Assembly: GCF_031458255.1 (NCBI RefSeq) | Contig: NZ_JAVDYC010000001.1 | Coordinates: forward strand, 4,597,001 to 4,661,000 | Source: Catenuloplanes niger | GTDB taxonomy: Bacteria > Actinomycetota > Actinomycetes > Mycobacteriales > Micromonosporaceae | Reading direction: 5' to 3' | Length of the DNA: 64,000 nucleotides | In this document: positions 53,783 to 62,985 of the stretch, piece after piece | Layout: each line of letters opens with the position of its first letter | Numbering within the stretch: position 1 is the stretch's first letter | Made by a program: the position numbers and the translations under genes | Notes under the pieces: generated by a model | The model's input: the letters and a program-made list of their open reading frames with translations, nothing else | Told to the model about the DNA's origin: nothing | Database searches by the model: none

Positions 53783-54252
53783 TCATTCCGATGGTGGGCG
53801 TGGGAACCGACGTGCACGCGTTCGAGGCGGGCCGCGACTGCTGGGTCGCCGGCCTGCACTGGCCCGGCGAGACCGGCCTGGCCGGCCACTCCGACGGCGA
53901 CGTCGCCGCACACGCCGCCTGCGACGCCCTCTTCTCCGCGGCCGGCCTCGGCGACCTCGGCGGCAACTTCGGCACCGACCGCCCCGAGTGGTCCGGCGCG
54001 TCCGGCGTGGCACTGCTCACCGAGGCCGCGGCCCGGGTCCGCGCGGCCGGCTTCGAGATCGGCAACGTCTCCATCCAGGTGATCGGCGTCCGCCCGAAGA
54101 TCGGCAAACGCCGCGACGAGGCCCAGAAGGCACTCAGCACCGCCGCCGCCACCACCATCACCGTCTCCGGCACCACCACGGACGGCCTCGGCCTCACCGG
54201 CCGCGCGGAGGGCCTGGCCGCCATCGCGGTCGCAATGATCTACCGCCGCTGA
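53779..54252 (+). CDS. ispF: 2-C-methyl-D-erythritol 2,4-cyclodiphosphate synthase
   Basis: 157 residues, full length. [13 protein letters not shown] supplies the Asp-His zinc ligands, [22 protein letters not shown] the catalytic His-Ser and third ligand, and [20 protein letters not shown] is the C-terminal motif. GTG overlaps ispD. The cysS gene that often follows is not present. Confidence 0.96.
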   Translation: MIIPMVGVGTDVHAFEAGRDCWVAGLHWPGETGLAGHSDGDVAAHAACDALFSAAGLGDLGGNFGTDRPEWSGASGVALLTEAAARVRAAGFEIGNVSIQVIGVRPKIGKRRDEAQKALSTAAATTITVSGTTTDGLGLTGRAEGLAAIAVAMIYRR

Positions 54253-54310
54253 CGCGCGCCCACCGGAAGACCGATCCACGACCGGATCAAGCCCCAACAG
54301 CAGTTCTTCT

Positions 54311-54357
54311 GCCCACTTCCGGCGTGGACGCTTTCCCAGTGCTCCCGCGGGCACCGG
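54311..54357 (-). repeat. dispersed intergenic element, copy B
   Basis: Minus-strand copy: CCGGTGCCCGCGGGAGCAC, a variable middle, CCACGCCGGAAGTGGGC. Shares the flanking GCAGGGAGG and CCAGCGACG pieces with copy A in a different order. Confidence 0.6.
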
Positions 54358-54899
54358 TCGGCCGCGGGCGGCCTCCCTGCAAGATCCGTCGCTGGCCAAG
54401 CCAAAGCCCGCGCTTGCGCGCTGGTTCGCGCTTGCGCGCTGGATTCCACTTCCGCGCTCCGCGCTCGCGTCGGGACCTGCGGTGCGGCCAGATCGACGGC
54501 TAGGCCTTCAACCGCAGAGTTTCGTCGAGCCGGCGATGGGACCGAACGCTTCGCACCTGGAATCGCGGGATTCAGCGGCGCCGACTCCAGCGTCAGCCTT
54601 TTCATCGTGGCCTGTTCGGTGAAGCGAACGGCATGTCGGCCGCCGAATGCCCGATCAAGCGCCATAGCGAAGAATGGTGATACTTCACGACCGCGCCCGT
54701 ACTCCGAAATTTCGGGTAGGAACGTTCCGACAGAGATGCTTGCCACGCGAGCCCTTGCCGTCCGACTTGGATCGCGCCGTCAACTCCCAAATCGCTCGGC
54801 CTTTCGTCCCTGGGTGCTGCGGAAGTGTGGGACGTCGGCTGCGGCATCTGTGTGACCCGGCCACCGTGGCCGGAATCGCATACGATGCGCGGCCTGCGG

Positions 54900-55215
54900 C
54901 ACGTGCGTGACGTCGGGCTCGTCGGCGTCGCGGATCACGTGGGTGACGTCGGCAGCGGGGATCGCGTGGGTGCCCTCGGGTCGTCGGCGTCGGAGATCGC
55001 GTGTGTCGTGGGGTGTCGGCAGCGCGGATTGCGTGGGGTATCGGCGGCGCGGATCGCGGGTGTCGTGGGGTTGCCGGCAGCGCGGACTGCGTGGGTCTCG
55101 GCGGCGGGGGATTCCGTGTGACGTGGGGCGCCGGGAGCGGGGTCACGTGGGGGTGCCGGGAGCGCGGTCAAGTGCCCGTGTCGCTGTGTTGGTCGCCCCG
55201 GCGCGAGAGACGCGT
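54900..55215. repeat. degenerate tandem array of ~30-36-bp units
   Basis: Units approximating TCGGCAGCGCGGATYGCGTG, each followed by GGT or GTC and a variable stretch, recur at least eight times. The frame is not kept and there is no start, so it is unlikely to be coding. Confidence 0.55.
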
Positions 55216-55390
55216 GCTCTGTGGGGCCGCGGCACGTCGGCGACATGAGGTCGGCCGAAGGCGGTAGGGCGGCCGGCGCGTGGCGTGACCTCCGGCGGGA
55301 CCTGAGCCGCGTGTTCTTCCGGGCCACGGCGGTACCGGCTCCGTCGCCGCGGGCGCAGCGGAGCGCCGGCGGAGTCGGAGCCCTCGGCGC

Positions 55391-55439
55391 GGTTTGCCCG
55401 CGGGAGCATGCGGGCCGCACCACGCCGGAAGCGGGAACG
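55391..55439 (+). repeat. dispersed intergenic element, copy C
   Basis: GCCCGCGGGAGCATGCGG, CACCACGCCGGAAGCGGGA, same order as copy A. Copy C continues with GTGGGTCTTGATTCGG, similar to the flank of copy B. Confidence 0.6.
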
Positions 55440-55555
55440 GGATGTGGGTCTTGATTCGGCGCGTAGCGACGGCGAGGGCGGATCCGTCGGCCGCGGTCGG
55501 TGACGGATCGGGGCGTTATCAGCGAAGGCTCAGCTTCGTCGTAGAAACGCTCGCA

Positions 55556-55561
55556 TAAGCT
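55556..55561 (+). promoter_or_regulatory. -10-like TAAGCT before the gene at 55568
   Basis: TAAGCT ends six bases before GTG 55568; leaderless-type spacing. Confidence 0.45.
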
Positions 55562-55567
55562 CGAGGC

Positions 55568-56665
55568 GTGCCGAGCGACGCCGCCCCCGACAGCACGCCC
55601 GACCGGACCCCGGACGAGGGTGCCGATTCGACGAGCGCGAACGAGCACGTGCAGCGTGCCGCGCTGCTCGCTGATCTGGAGGCTTATCCGGACGCGATCG
55701 TCGAGCTGGAGGCCGCGCTGGCGGTGGAGCCCGGCGATCCGTGGACGCTGGCGATGCTGGCCCGGGTCTATCTGGCCACCGACCGGCCGGCGGACGCGCT
55801 GGTGAGCGCGGATCAGGCGGTGCGGGCCGCGCCGGGGCAGGTGGCGCCGCTCGTGGTGCGCGGCATCGCGCTGGTCGAGCTGCAGCGCTTCGCGGAGGGG
55901 GCCGAGGTCGCGGAGCAGATCCTCCGGCTCGGCCCGCAGGAGGCGTACGCGCAGCGCACCGGGGCCGCGCTGCTCAGTGAGACGCGTAACGGCCAGGTGG
56001 CGCTGGACACGGCCTGGCACGCGGTGACGCTCGCGCCGACCGAGCCGGAGAGTCATCTGGTGCTCGCGCTGGTCGCGGCCCGGCTGCACCAGTTCGACCT
56101 GGCCGAGCGGGCCTACCGGGAGGCGATCCGGCTCAATCCGGACCTGGAGCAGGCCGGTGCCGACTCCGGGCTGCTGCGTCTGGAGCAGCGGCGGTACGCG
56201 CGGGCGCTGGCCGGGCTCGCCGCCGAGGCGTCGAAGGAGGAGCCGGTCGCGTTCGACCCGCGCGCGCGGGAGACCGCCACCCAGACGCTGGGCCGCACCA
56301 CGGATGAGGCGCTGCACCGGGCGCTGCTGATCGCCGGCGGTGGCGCGCTGATCGTGGCGGTGCTGGTCGCGTTCAGTGCCTCGGTGGACGGTGCGCTGTC
56401 CCGGTTCGCGGCCGTCTCGCTGACCGTGCTCGGTGCGATCGCGATGGTGATCTACCTGGCGCAGATTCCGCGAATGGTGCGGGAGCGTTTCCCGCAGCTG
56501 CTGCGCACCGAGCGGCCGCTGCTGATCGCGCTGGTCTGTACGGCCGCGATGCCGCTGCTGTTCCTGGTCTACGCCATGATCGGCACGCCGTGGCCGCTGG
56601 TGCTGGCGATCGCGTCCGGCGCGGTCGCGGAGCTGATCGTCTTTCTCAGGTCCCGTCGCTTCTGA
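55568..56665 (+). CDS. TPR-repeat membrane protein
   Basis: 365 residues. A short acidic leader, then about five tetratricopeptide repeats (~30-230; e.g. YPDAIVELEAALAVEPGDPWTLAMLARVYLATDRPADALVSADQAV), then four hydrophobic helices (about 250-350). TPRs mediate protein-protein contact; the partner is unknown. Topology suggests a cytoplasmic TPR domain hung on the membrane. Confidence 0.85.
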   Translation: MPSDAAPDSTPDRTPDEGADSTSANEHVQRAALLADLEAYPDAIVELEAALAVEPGDPWTLAMLARVYLATDRPADALVSADQAVRAAPGQVAPLVVRGIALVELQRFAEGAEVAEQILRLGPQEAYAQRTGAALLSETRNGQVALDTAWHAVTLAPTEPESHLVLALVAARLHQFDLAERAYREAIRLNPDLEQAGADSGLLRLEQRRYARALAGLAAEASKEEPVAFDPRARETATQTLGRTTDEALHRALLIAGGGALIVAVLVAFSASVDGALSRFAAVSLTVLGAIAMVIYLAQIPRMVRERFPQLLRTERPLLIALVCTAAMPLLFLVYAMIGTPWPLVLAIASGAVAELIVFLRSRRF

Positions 56666-56699
56666 CGCGTTGCTCTTGTCGGTCGATCGAGACTTCCAT

Positions 56700-56705
56700 T
56701 AGGTT
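56700..56705 (+). promoter_or_regulatory. -10-like TAGGTT before the gene at 56714
   Basis: TAGGTT ends eight bases before GTG 56714, no Shine-Dalgarno. Confidence 0.45.
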
Positions 56706-56713
56706 CAATAGCC

Positions 56714-57793
56714 GTGCCACCGGGGTTGATACCGCCGTTGCTCGCGGGGCTGGTGGATGACGCGGCCCTGGCCTCCGGCGGCACCACACCGCTCGACGCC
56801 GCCGCGATCATCGACGCCGCGGAGGTTCACCGTGAGCACGTCACGGGGTGGTACGCGCCGCTCGTCGGCCCGCTGCTGCTCCCCGCGTCCGCGGCCCCCG
56901 TGCTGCCGGCCGACGCGGTCAGCCCGGCCGGCGCCGGTAGCCCGGCCGGCGCCGGTAGCCCGGCCGGCGCCGGTAGCCCGGCCGGCGCCGGTAGCCCGGC
57001 CGGCGCCGGTAGCCCGGCCGGCGCGGGCCTACCGGCCGACCCGGGCCGTCCGGCAAGCGCGGGTATCCCGGCCGGCGCGGGCCGCCCGGCGAGTGAGGGC
57101 TCGGCGGCGACGGCGGGCACACCGAGCAGCGCGGGCGCGGCCGAGATCGCGGTGATCGCGGACACCGGGCTGGACGGTTTCCTCGCGGTCCGGGAGCGGC
57201 TGGCGCGGCACTTCACGATCCGCCAGGTCGAGGTCGCGGTGGCGAAACGCGGCGAGGACCCGCAGCCGGGCCTGCACCGCCTGATCCGCGCGCTGGCGTC
57301 CGGCGCGGCACCCAAGGGCTACGCGGAGATCCCGCTCAGCTGGGGTCTGCTCGGCGCGCTGGACACGGTGGCCTCGGCGCGTGCGGCCGGTGCACCGCTG
57401 AGCGCGAAGTTCCGCACCGGCGGGCTCGCTGCGGAGCTGTTCCCGACGCCGGTCGAGCTGGCCGCGGTGATCTGCGCCTGCCGGGAGCGGGAGCTGCCGT
57501 TCAAGCTGACCGCCGGTCCGCACCACGCGCTGCGCAGCGCGGATCCGGAGACCGGCTTCGTGCACCACGGCTTCCTGAACGTGCTGGTCGGCACGCTGCT
57601 GGCGGTGGAGGGCGGCGAGGTCACGGACGTGGCCGAGGCGCTGGCGGCGACCGATCCGATGCGTCTGATCGAGCCGGTCCGGGTGCGCCAGCACCAGCCG
57701 CGGCCGCTGTGGGACGGTTTCGGCGCCGCGTCCGTGGTGGACCCGTTGACCGATCTGATCCGCTTCGGCCTGGTAGATGGCGGTTTCGATTAG
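56714..57793 (+). CDS. conserved hypothetical protein with SPAGAG repeat insert
   Basis: 359 residues, soluble. An N-terminal ~60-residue domain is separated from a C-terminal conserved domain (~130-359) by a low-complexity linker with SPAGAG repeats. The C-terminal part (AAPKGYAEIPLSWG, SAKFRTGGLAAELFPTPVELAAVI, LPFKLTAGPHHALR, GFVHHGFLNVLVGTLL) has an alternating strand-helix pattern like a barrel fold and looks conserved, but I recognise no function. Confidence 0.78.
   Translation: MPPGLIPPLLAGLVDDAALASGGTTPLDAAAIIDAAEVHREHVTGWYAPLVGPLLLPASAAPVLPADAVSPAGAGSPAGAGSPAGAGSPAGAGSPAGAGSPAGAGLPADPGRPASAGIPAGAGRPASEGSAATAGTPSSAGAAEIAVIADTGLDGFLAVRERLARHFTIRQVEVAVAKRGEDPQPGLHRLIRALASGAAPKGYAEIPLSWGLLGALDTVASARAAGAPLSAKFRTGGLAAELFPTPVELAAVICACRERELPFKLTAGPHHALRSADPETGFVHHGFLNVLVGTLLAVEGGEVTDVAEALAATDPMRLIEPVRVRQHQPRPLWDGFGAASVVDPLTDLIRFGLVDGGFD
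56921..57028 (+). repeat. six 18-bp tandem repeats (SPAGAG)
   Basis: AGCCCGGCCGGCGCCGGT repeats five times exactly and a sixth time with a changed end. Exact identity suggests recent slippage; the insertion sits in a linker. Confidence 0.9.
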
Positions 57794-57958
57794 CCGGATC
57801 GTAGGAATGCCTGCCCATAGCCGTGACCGGACCGCTACTCTGCGGCAGTAAGAGCTGGGGCATGCGTGGGCCGCGCGCACCGACACCGATGTGAACGTCC
57901 GGCCCTCGCCTCGGTTCGACGGGATCCACTGCACACGCCCCATCGGGAGAGGCGGACC

Positions 57959-58435
57959 ATGTCGACCATCGCGGTCACCCGGACGATCAAGGCGCCCGCC
58001 GCGCGGGTGTGGCAGGTCTTCACCGATCTGCAGGGCCGCGCCGGATGGCTCTCCACGGTCGACCACGTCGAGGTGCTCACCCCCGGTGACCTCCGGTCCG
58101 GCTCGGTCTGGCAGGAGACGCGGCACATGCCGGACGGCGCGCTGGTCACCGAGGAGTTCCGGGTGGAGGAGTGCGACGAGGGCGCGCGGTTCGTGGTCAG
58201 TTCGCCCGGCATCGGCGCGGACTACCGGATGACGTACACGTTCACGCCGATCGAGGACGGCCGGCACCGTGGCGAGACCGCGGTGACCGCGGTGCAGGAG
58301 GGTGCCGCGCTGGAGCCGCGTGGCCGGCTGCTCGCGCTGGTCCTCGGCGGGCTCGCGGCGATGGTCTCCGAGGGCGCGCTCCGGCAGGACCTGCACGATC
58401 TCGCGGTCGCGGCCCAGCCCGTCGCGACCCGGTGA
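57959..58435 (+). CDS. SRPBCC family protein
   Basis: 158 residues. START/Bet v1-like fold: TIKAPAARVWQVFTDLQGRAGWLSTVDHVEVL, then TEEFRVEECDEGARFVVSS and a C-terminal long helix (GALRQDLHDLAVAA). Such proteins bind hydrophobic ligands; the ligand is unknown. GGGAGAGG lies upstream of ATG 57959, which sets the start rather than the in-frame 57866. Confidence 0.88.
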   Translation: MSTIAVTRTIKAPAARVWQVFTDLQGRAGWLSTVDHVEVLTPGDLRSGSVWQETRHMPDGALVTEEFRVEECDEGARFVVSSPGIGADYRMTYTFTPIEDGRHRGETAVTAVQEGAALEPRGRLLALVLGGLAAMVSEGALRQDLHDLAVAAQPVATR

Positions 58436-58482
58436 CCGGGCGGCCGGCGCGGTTCGACAGGCGGCCGGGAGCACGTCCACGG

Positions 58483-58488
58483 TAGGGT
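58483..58488 (+). promoter_or_regulatory. -10-like TAGGGT before the gene at 58496
   Basis: TAGGGT ends seven bases before GTG 58496. Confidence 0.45.
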
Positions 58489-58495
58489 TCTCCGC

Positions 58496-59734
58496 GTGCG
58501 CGAGGAGGCGGGGAAGAAGAGCCGGGCCGGCTGGTGGCAGGCGTCGCTCGCGGCGTCCGTGCTGGTCGTCCTGGGTGTGATCGCGGTCGTCCGGGTGCTC
58601 CCGCCGGCCGAGGTGCTGACCGTGACGCCGGTGGCGAACGCCGCGCCGATCGAGCGGAAGACCGGCACGGCCGGCCTGCTCTACTCGGCGCCGCTGATCG
58701 TGGACGGCGACATCCGGGTCTACGCGAGCGCCCGGCAGGTGCGCGCGGACACGCCCGCCGCCGCACGGACCGAGCGGACCCCGGCCTGGACGTTCCGGCG
58801 CTGGCCGCAGAGCCTGCTCGGGGTGGCCGAGGCGGGCGGCGTCGTGGTCAGCCGCTGGACGGACGGCGAGCTGGTCGGCATCCGCGCGAGCGACGGCGAG
58901 CTCGCCTGGCGGGCGTCCGGCCCGGAGCCGGCACCGGACGCGGAGCCGGCCACGCCGCGGCGTACCGGTGAGGAACTGGTCTGGACGCCGGTGGATCTCT
59001 ACACGGCCGGCGACGAGCTGGTCGTGGTGCGTGGCGCGGACACGGTCCGGGTCTTCGAGGCGGTCACCGGCCGGGAGCGCGCGCCGATCGGCGCGGCCTG
59101 CGGGCCGGCGAGCTTCACCACGGCGAGCGGCGGGTTCGCGTGCCGCACCACGACCGGCCTGACCGTGTACGACCTGGCCGGTGGCGCCGCCCGGGAGTGG
59201 GTGGCGGCCGGTGAGGTCACCGCGGACTCGTGCCGGCTCGGCGCGTCCTCGTGCGCGCTGGTCCGGGACGGCGGCACGGCCTACCGGTTCGCGGCCGACG
59301 GCGTGCGGGCCGCACCGGCGGCGAACGCACCGGGTGCGAAGGTGCTCGGCGAGACGGTCTACACCACGGACGGCGCACGCACCGCGTCCGCGCGGAACCT
59401 GGTCACCGGCGCGGAGGTCTGGACCTGGCCGGGCCGGACCTGGGACGAGGAGCTGCGGGTGCTGGCCGTGCAGCCGGGCCGGGTGCACCTGCTCAACGCG
59501 GCGGACCGGCTGATCACGCTGGACGCGGCGACCGGCACCCAGATCTCGCTCTTCGCGTTCGGCGTGCCGACCTCGAAGACCGAGCCGACGCGCGAGCGGC
59601 ACTGGACGCCGGGCACCGCGTACGCCACGGACGGCCTGGTCGTCGCCGTGCGCCGCAAGCTGAACGCGCCGGACACGGCGGAGGACAGGGACTTCTACTT
59701 CGCGGGTGAGGGCGTGGCCGTCGCCGTCAGCTGA
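58496..59734 (+). CDS. membrane-anchored PQQ-like beta-propeller protein
   Basis: 412 residues. N-terminal TM helix (~15-35), then an extracytoplasmic beta-propeller with repeated blade motifs of the outer-membrane-BamB/PQQ type: VGIRASDGELAWRASG, VRVFEAVTGRERAPIG, ARNLVTGAEVWTWPG, LITLDAATGTQISLF. There are four Cys in the middle blades. No catalytic residues seen; probably a scaffold or sensor. It ends in a strong terminator. Confidence 0.82.
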   Translation: MREEAGKKSRAGWWQASLAASVLVVLGVIAVVRVLPPAEVLTVTPVANAAPIERKTGTAGLLYSAPLIVDGDIRVYASARQVRADTPAAARTERTPAWTFRRWPQSLLGVAEAGGVVVSRWTDGELVGIRASDGELAWRASGPEPAPDAEPATPRRTGEELVWTPVDLYTAGDELVVVRGADTVRVFEAVTGRERAPIGAACGPASFTTASGGFACRTTTGLTVYDLAGGAAREWVAAGEVTADSCRLGASSCALVRDGGTAYRFAADGVRAAPAANAPGAKVLGETVYTTDGARTASARNLVTGAEVWTWPGRTWDEELRVLAVQPGRVHLLNAADRLITLDAATGTQISLFAFGVPTSKTEPTRERHWTPGTAYATDGLVVAVRRKLNAPDTAEDRDFYFAGEGVAVAVS

Positions 59735-59747
59735 GCACCGCCGCACC

Positions 59748-59801
59748 GTGATCGAGGCGCCCCGCACGTCGTACCGGCGACATGCGGAGCGCCTCGATCA
59801 C
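59748..59801. terminator. bidirectional terminator between the propeller gene and hisC
   Basis: GTGATCGAGGCGC (59748-59760) pairs with GCGCCTCGATCAC (59789-59801); the loop can form a further GTCG/CGAC stem. It lies between convergent genes. Confidence 0.75.
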
Positions 59802-59815
59802 GTTCGCGGGGTGCG

Positions 59816-60892
59816 TCAGAGCGCGTCGGTGGCGGCCGCGAGGAACGCGTCGTTCTCGGTGGCGGTGCCGATCGTGACGCGCACGCCGTCGCCCTGGAAC
59901 GGGCGGACGATCACGCCGCGGGCCTCGCAGGCCGCACCGAACGCGGCGGCCGAGTCACCGAGCGGCAGCCAGACGAAGTTGGCCTGGCTGTCGGGCACGT
60001 CCTGGCCGAGTTTGCGCAGCTCCGCGGTGACCCGGTCGCGTTCGCCGACCACCAGCGCGCACCGGCGGCGCACCTCGTCCTCCTGCTGGAGCGCGGCCAG
60101 CGCCGCCGCCTGGGCCAGCAGGTTCGTGGAGAACGGCGTGGTCACCTTGCGGACCGCGGCCGCCACCTCGGGCGCCGCGACCAGGAAGCCGATCCGCAGC
60201 CCGGCCAGGCCCCACGCCTTGGAGAGCGTGCGCAGCACGGCCACGTTCGGCCGGTCCGCGTAGGTGTCGATGCCGTCCGGCACGTCCGGGTCCGTGTTGA
60301 ACTCCCGGTACGCCTCGTCCAGCACCACCAGCACGTTCTCCGGCACCGCGTCGAGGAACCGGTCGATCTCCGCGCGGCGCAGGCTGGTACCGGTCGGGTT
60401 GTTCGGGTTGCAGACGAACACCAGCCGGGTCCGGTCCGTGATCGCGGCGGCCATCGCGTCCAGGTCGTGGCCGTGGGCGGGCGTGTTCGGCACGCGGATC
60501 GCGGTGGCGCCGACCGAGGCGGCCACGATCGGGTACGCCTCGAACGACCGCCACGCGATGATGATCTCGTCGCCCGGCAGGCAGGTGGCGCGCGCCAGGT
60601 TCTCGCAGATCGCCACGGAACCGCAGCCGGTGACGAGCCGGTCGGCCGGCACGCCGTACCGCGCGGCGAGCCGCTCCCGCAGCTCGACCGCGGCCAGGTC
60701 CGGGTAGCGGTGCGTGCCCGTGGCGGCCGCGGTGATCGCCTCCACCACGCCGGGCAGCGGCCCGAACGGCACCTCGTTGCTGGCGAGCTTGATCGCCTCC
60801 GCCATGCCCAGGTCGCGGGCCAGGTCGGCCGGGCTGCGGCCGGGCACGTACGCCGGGATCGCGTCCAGGTCGGCGCGGGTCAGCCGGGTCAT
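59816..60892 (-). CDS. hisC: histidinol-phosphate / aromatic aminotransferase
   Basis: 358 residues. Class I/II PLP aminotransferase. [39 protein letters not shown] and the PLP-lysine motif [14 protein letters not shown] are present. No other his gene is near, so it may be the second-copy or aromatic (Phe/Tyr, Pat-type) enzyme common in actinobacteria; the symbol follows the family. It overlaps the RDD gene upstream by four bases. Confidence 0.88.
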   Translation of the reverse strand: MTRLTRADLDAIPAYVPGRSPADLARDLGMAEAIKLASNEVPFGPLPGVVEAITAAATGTHRYPDLAAVELRERLAARYGVPADRLVTGCGSVAICENLARATCLPGDEIIIAWRSFEAYPIVAASVGATAIRVPNTPAHGHDLDAMAAAITDRTRLVFVCNPNNPTGTSLRRAEIDRFLDAVPENVLVVLDEAYREFNTDPDVPDGIDTYADRPNVAVLRTLSKAWGLAGLRIGFLVAAPEVAAAVRKVTTPFSTNLLAQAAALAALQQEDEVRRRCALVVGERDRVTAELRKLGQDVPDSQANFVWLPLGDSAAAFGAACEARGVIVRPFQGDGVRVTIGTATENDAFLAAATDAL

Positions 60893-61968
60893 CGGTCACC
60901 TCCGGTGGTGTCGGTGCGGCTCTCGGGGTCGGCCGAGGGTCGCGCGGGCACCGGGGTGCCGGTCACGTTCCTCGGCAGCTGGACCACCACGGTCTGGGCG
61001 ACCCGGTCGTGCCAGGCGCGCTGCGTGTGCCGGTCGAACAGCGGGGACAGCCCGTCGAGCAGCTGCCAGAGCAGTCCGATGCCGCAGCAGGACCAGAACA
61101 GCGTGGCGGTGCCGTAGAGGTTCCAGCGGCGGAACGCGCGGCCGAAGCCGGGCGTCGCGCCGTCCTGCAGACCGATGGTCTTGATGCCCATCAACCGCTT
61201 GCCCAGCGTCTGGCCGGTGTTCGCGATCTGCGGCACCTCGTAGGCGAACCACACCATCGCGGTGACCACCAGCATCGCCAGCTGCAGGTAGCTGAACCGG
61301 TCGGAGGCGGTCGGCATCGCCGGGTTCTCGCCGCGCTCGGTCGCGGCCACGTACTCGACGGCCTGCGGCAGGTACACCTGCAGCTCCTGGACGAACTGCA
61401 CCAGGAACCACGAGTTCGCGATCAGGACCAGCACGGTGAGCAGGCCGAGGTCGATCAGCCGGGCCACGAATCGTGCGCCGTAACCGGCCAGCGGCATCCC
61501 GTGCGGCAGTACCGGCGCCGGCGGCCAGCCGGGCGGCGGGTAACCGGGCTGCCACCCGGGCGGCGGCCCACCCTGCGGCCAGCCGGGCGGCGGCGCGCCG
61601 GGTTGCCAGCCGGGCGGCGGCCCACCGGGTTGCCAGCCGGGCGGCGGTGCACCGTGCGGCCAGCCGGGCGGTGGCGGCGGCGTGCCCTGGGGCCAGCCGG
61701 GCGGCGCGGTCCGCGGGTGACCGGCGTGGTGCTGCGGTGGCGTGCCGGTCCGGTCGGCGGGCCAGCCCTGCGGACCGCCGTCGCGGGCCGGTGGCGTGCC
61801 GTCGACGCCGGTCGCGGCCGGGGCCGCGGCCGGTTCCGGTGGCGGCGGCCCGTCCGGCGGGGTCACGTCCGCCGGGAGCGGCGCGCCCAGCCAGCCCTCC
61901 CCGTCCCACCAGCGCTGGGTGGCCGGGTCCGCGGGATCCTTGTACCAGCCGGGGGCGATGTCGCTCAC
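60889..61968 (-). CDS. RDD family membrane protein with DUF2510 domain
   Basis: 359 residues. N-terminal DUF2510 ([24 protein letters not shown]), then a long Pro/Gly/Trp-rich linker of PPGW(Q/P) repeats (~50-165), then an RDD domain with three TM helices ([63 protein letters not shown]). Function unknown; RDD proteins are often transporters or stress related. Overlaps the upstream RDD gene and hisC by four bases each. Confidence 0.88.
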   Translation of the reverse strand: MSDIAPGWYKDPADPATQRWWDGEGWLGAPLPADVTPPDGPPPPEPAAAPAATGVDGTPPARDGGPQGWPADRTGTPPQHHAGHPRTAPPGWPQGTPPPPPGWPHGAPPPGWQPGGPPPGWQPGAPPPGWPQGGPPPGWQPGYPPPGWPPAPVLPHGMPLAGYGARFVARLIDLGLLTVLVLIANSWFLVQFVQELQVYLPQAVEYVAATERGENPAMPTASDRFSYLQLAMLVVTAMVWFAYEVPQIANTGQTLGKRLMGIKTIGLQDGATPGFGRAFRRWNLYGTATLFWSCCGIGLLWQLLDGLSPLFDRHTQRAWHDRVAQTVVVQLPRNVTGTPVPARPSADPESRTDTTGGDR

Positions 61969-62582
61969 TGGAACACCCCGCCGGGCCTCGCTGTGCTGCT
62001 CACCGGAGAAACCTTAACCACCGTGGTGGACGCGGCCTTGTCGTGGAGGCACTGCTGCCACGGCTTGTCCCAGAGTTGCCACAGTCCGTCGAGGTAGTTG
62101 GCGAACGGCACCAGGCCCAGGCCGATCGTCGCGCCCCAGCGCTTGGCCGCGTCGGCGCGGCTGATGGCCTGGCCGGGCTGGGTGCCCAGGCGGATGATGT
62201 GCAGCTTCATGAACCGCTTGCCCGGTGTCTGGCCGCTCCGCAGCACGAACTCGACGTGGTACAGGTAGCTGATCACCAGGCCGAGGACGAACGTGGCGCC
62301 GACCGAGATGAAGATCGACGCGATGAAGCCGGGGGCCGCGTCCGGGTTCGCGGTGCCGTCCGGCCCGGACAGCGCGATCGCCTGCGCGGTGACGTAGATG
62401 ATCAGCGGAATCGTATAGATCGCGGCGACCGCGCCGAGGATCGCGCCGTCGATCACATACGCGGCGAGCCGCTCGCCGAACGGGGCCAGCACGGGTGGCG
62501 GTGCGGAATATCCGGGATGACCGGTATATGCGGGAGGGGGACCCGAGTACTGCGGATTCACCGGCACAGTCTCCCAGGTCAC
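61965..62582 (-). CDS. RDD family membrane protein
   Basis: 205 residues with a Pro/Tyr-rich start and an RDD domain: PFGERLAAYVIDGAILGAVAAIYTIPLIIY, GQTPGKRFMKLHIIRL and GLVPFANYLDGLWQLWDKPWQQCLHDKAASTTVV. It is a paralogue of the following gene, with a shorter N-terminus and no DUF2510. Confidence 0.88.
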   Translation of the reverse strand: MTWETVPVNPQYSGPPPAYTGHPGYSAPPPVLAPFGERLAAYVIDGAILGAVAAIYTIPLIIYVTAQAIALSGPDGTANPDAAPGFIASIFISVGATFVLGLVISYLYHVEFVLRSGQTPGKRFMKLHIIRLGTQPGQAISRADAAKRWGATIGLGLVPFANYLDGLWQLWDKPWQQCLHDKAASTTVVKVSPVSSTARPGGVFQ

Positions 62583-62601
62583 GCTGAGGAATGCCTGCGA
62601 G

Positions 62602-62985
62602 CTACCGGACGAGCACGTCCATCAGCCGCTCCAGTTCCGCCGCCGGGTCCGCGGTCAGCCCGGTGTGCACCGGCCCGGTCTGGATGATCGTGCTGCGCGG
62701 CGCGGTCAGCCAGCGGAAACGTTCGCCGGGCCGCATGCGTGAGGCCGGGCCGCAGACCGCGTCGCCGGCCGTGGTGACCTCGAACGACCGCAGCGCGCCG
62801 AGCACCGCGTCCGCGTCGACGGTACGGTCCAGCGCGTGCAGCCGGCCGAGGTCGAGCTGGGTGCGCGCGGCCAGGAACCCGGTGCGCTGGCAGTAGAGGA
62901 TCACGCCCACGTTGATCTGCTCGCCGCGCTCGACCCGGGGCAGCACGCGGACCACCGCGTACTCGAAGAGCTGCCGGTCGCTCAC
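62602..62985 (-). CDS. DUF3037 family protein
   Basis: 127 residues. YAVVRVLPRVERGEQINVGVILYCQRTGFLAART is the DUF3037 hallmark. GTG 62985 overlaps the stop of the HipA-like gene (GTGA at 62982-62985), the usual partner. Function unknown; the conserved pairing suggests it modulates the kinase or is its substrate. Confidence 0.87.
   Translation of the reverse strand: MSDRQLFEYAVVRVLPRVERGEQINVGVILYCQRTGFLAARTQLDLGRLHALDRTVDADAVLGALRSFEVTTAGDAVCGPASRMRPGERFRWLTAPRSTIIQTGPVHTGLTADPAAELERLMDVLVR

Larger units (their letters stand above)
54253..55567. other. 1.3-kb noncoding, repeat-rich region
   Basis: No convincing gene on either strand. It contains two copies of the dispersed element, a direct repeat CGCGCTTGCGCGCTGG near 54,398-54,435, a markedly less GC-rich patch (about 54,600-54,780) and a degenerate tandem array (54,900-55,215). 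It falls just where the conserved ispF-cysS order breaks, so it may mark a rearrangement point. Confidence 0.6.

Noticed and set aside
54240-54746. 168-codon minus-strand frame in the repeat-rich gap
   Set aside because: Third codon positions are far less GC-rich than in real genes here, its middle is made of the short CGCGCTTGCGCGCTGG repeats and its end is the dispersed element, so it is unlikely to be a gene.
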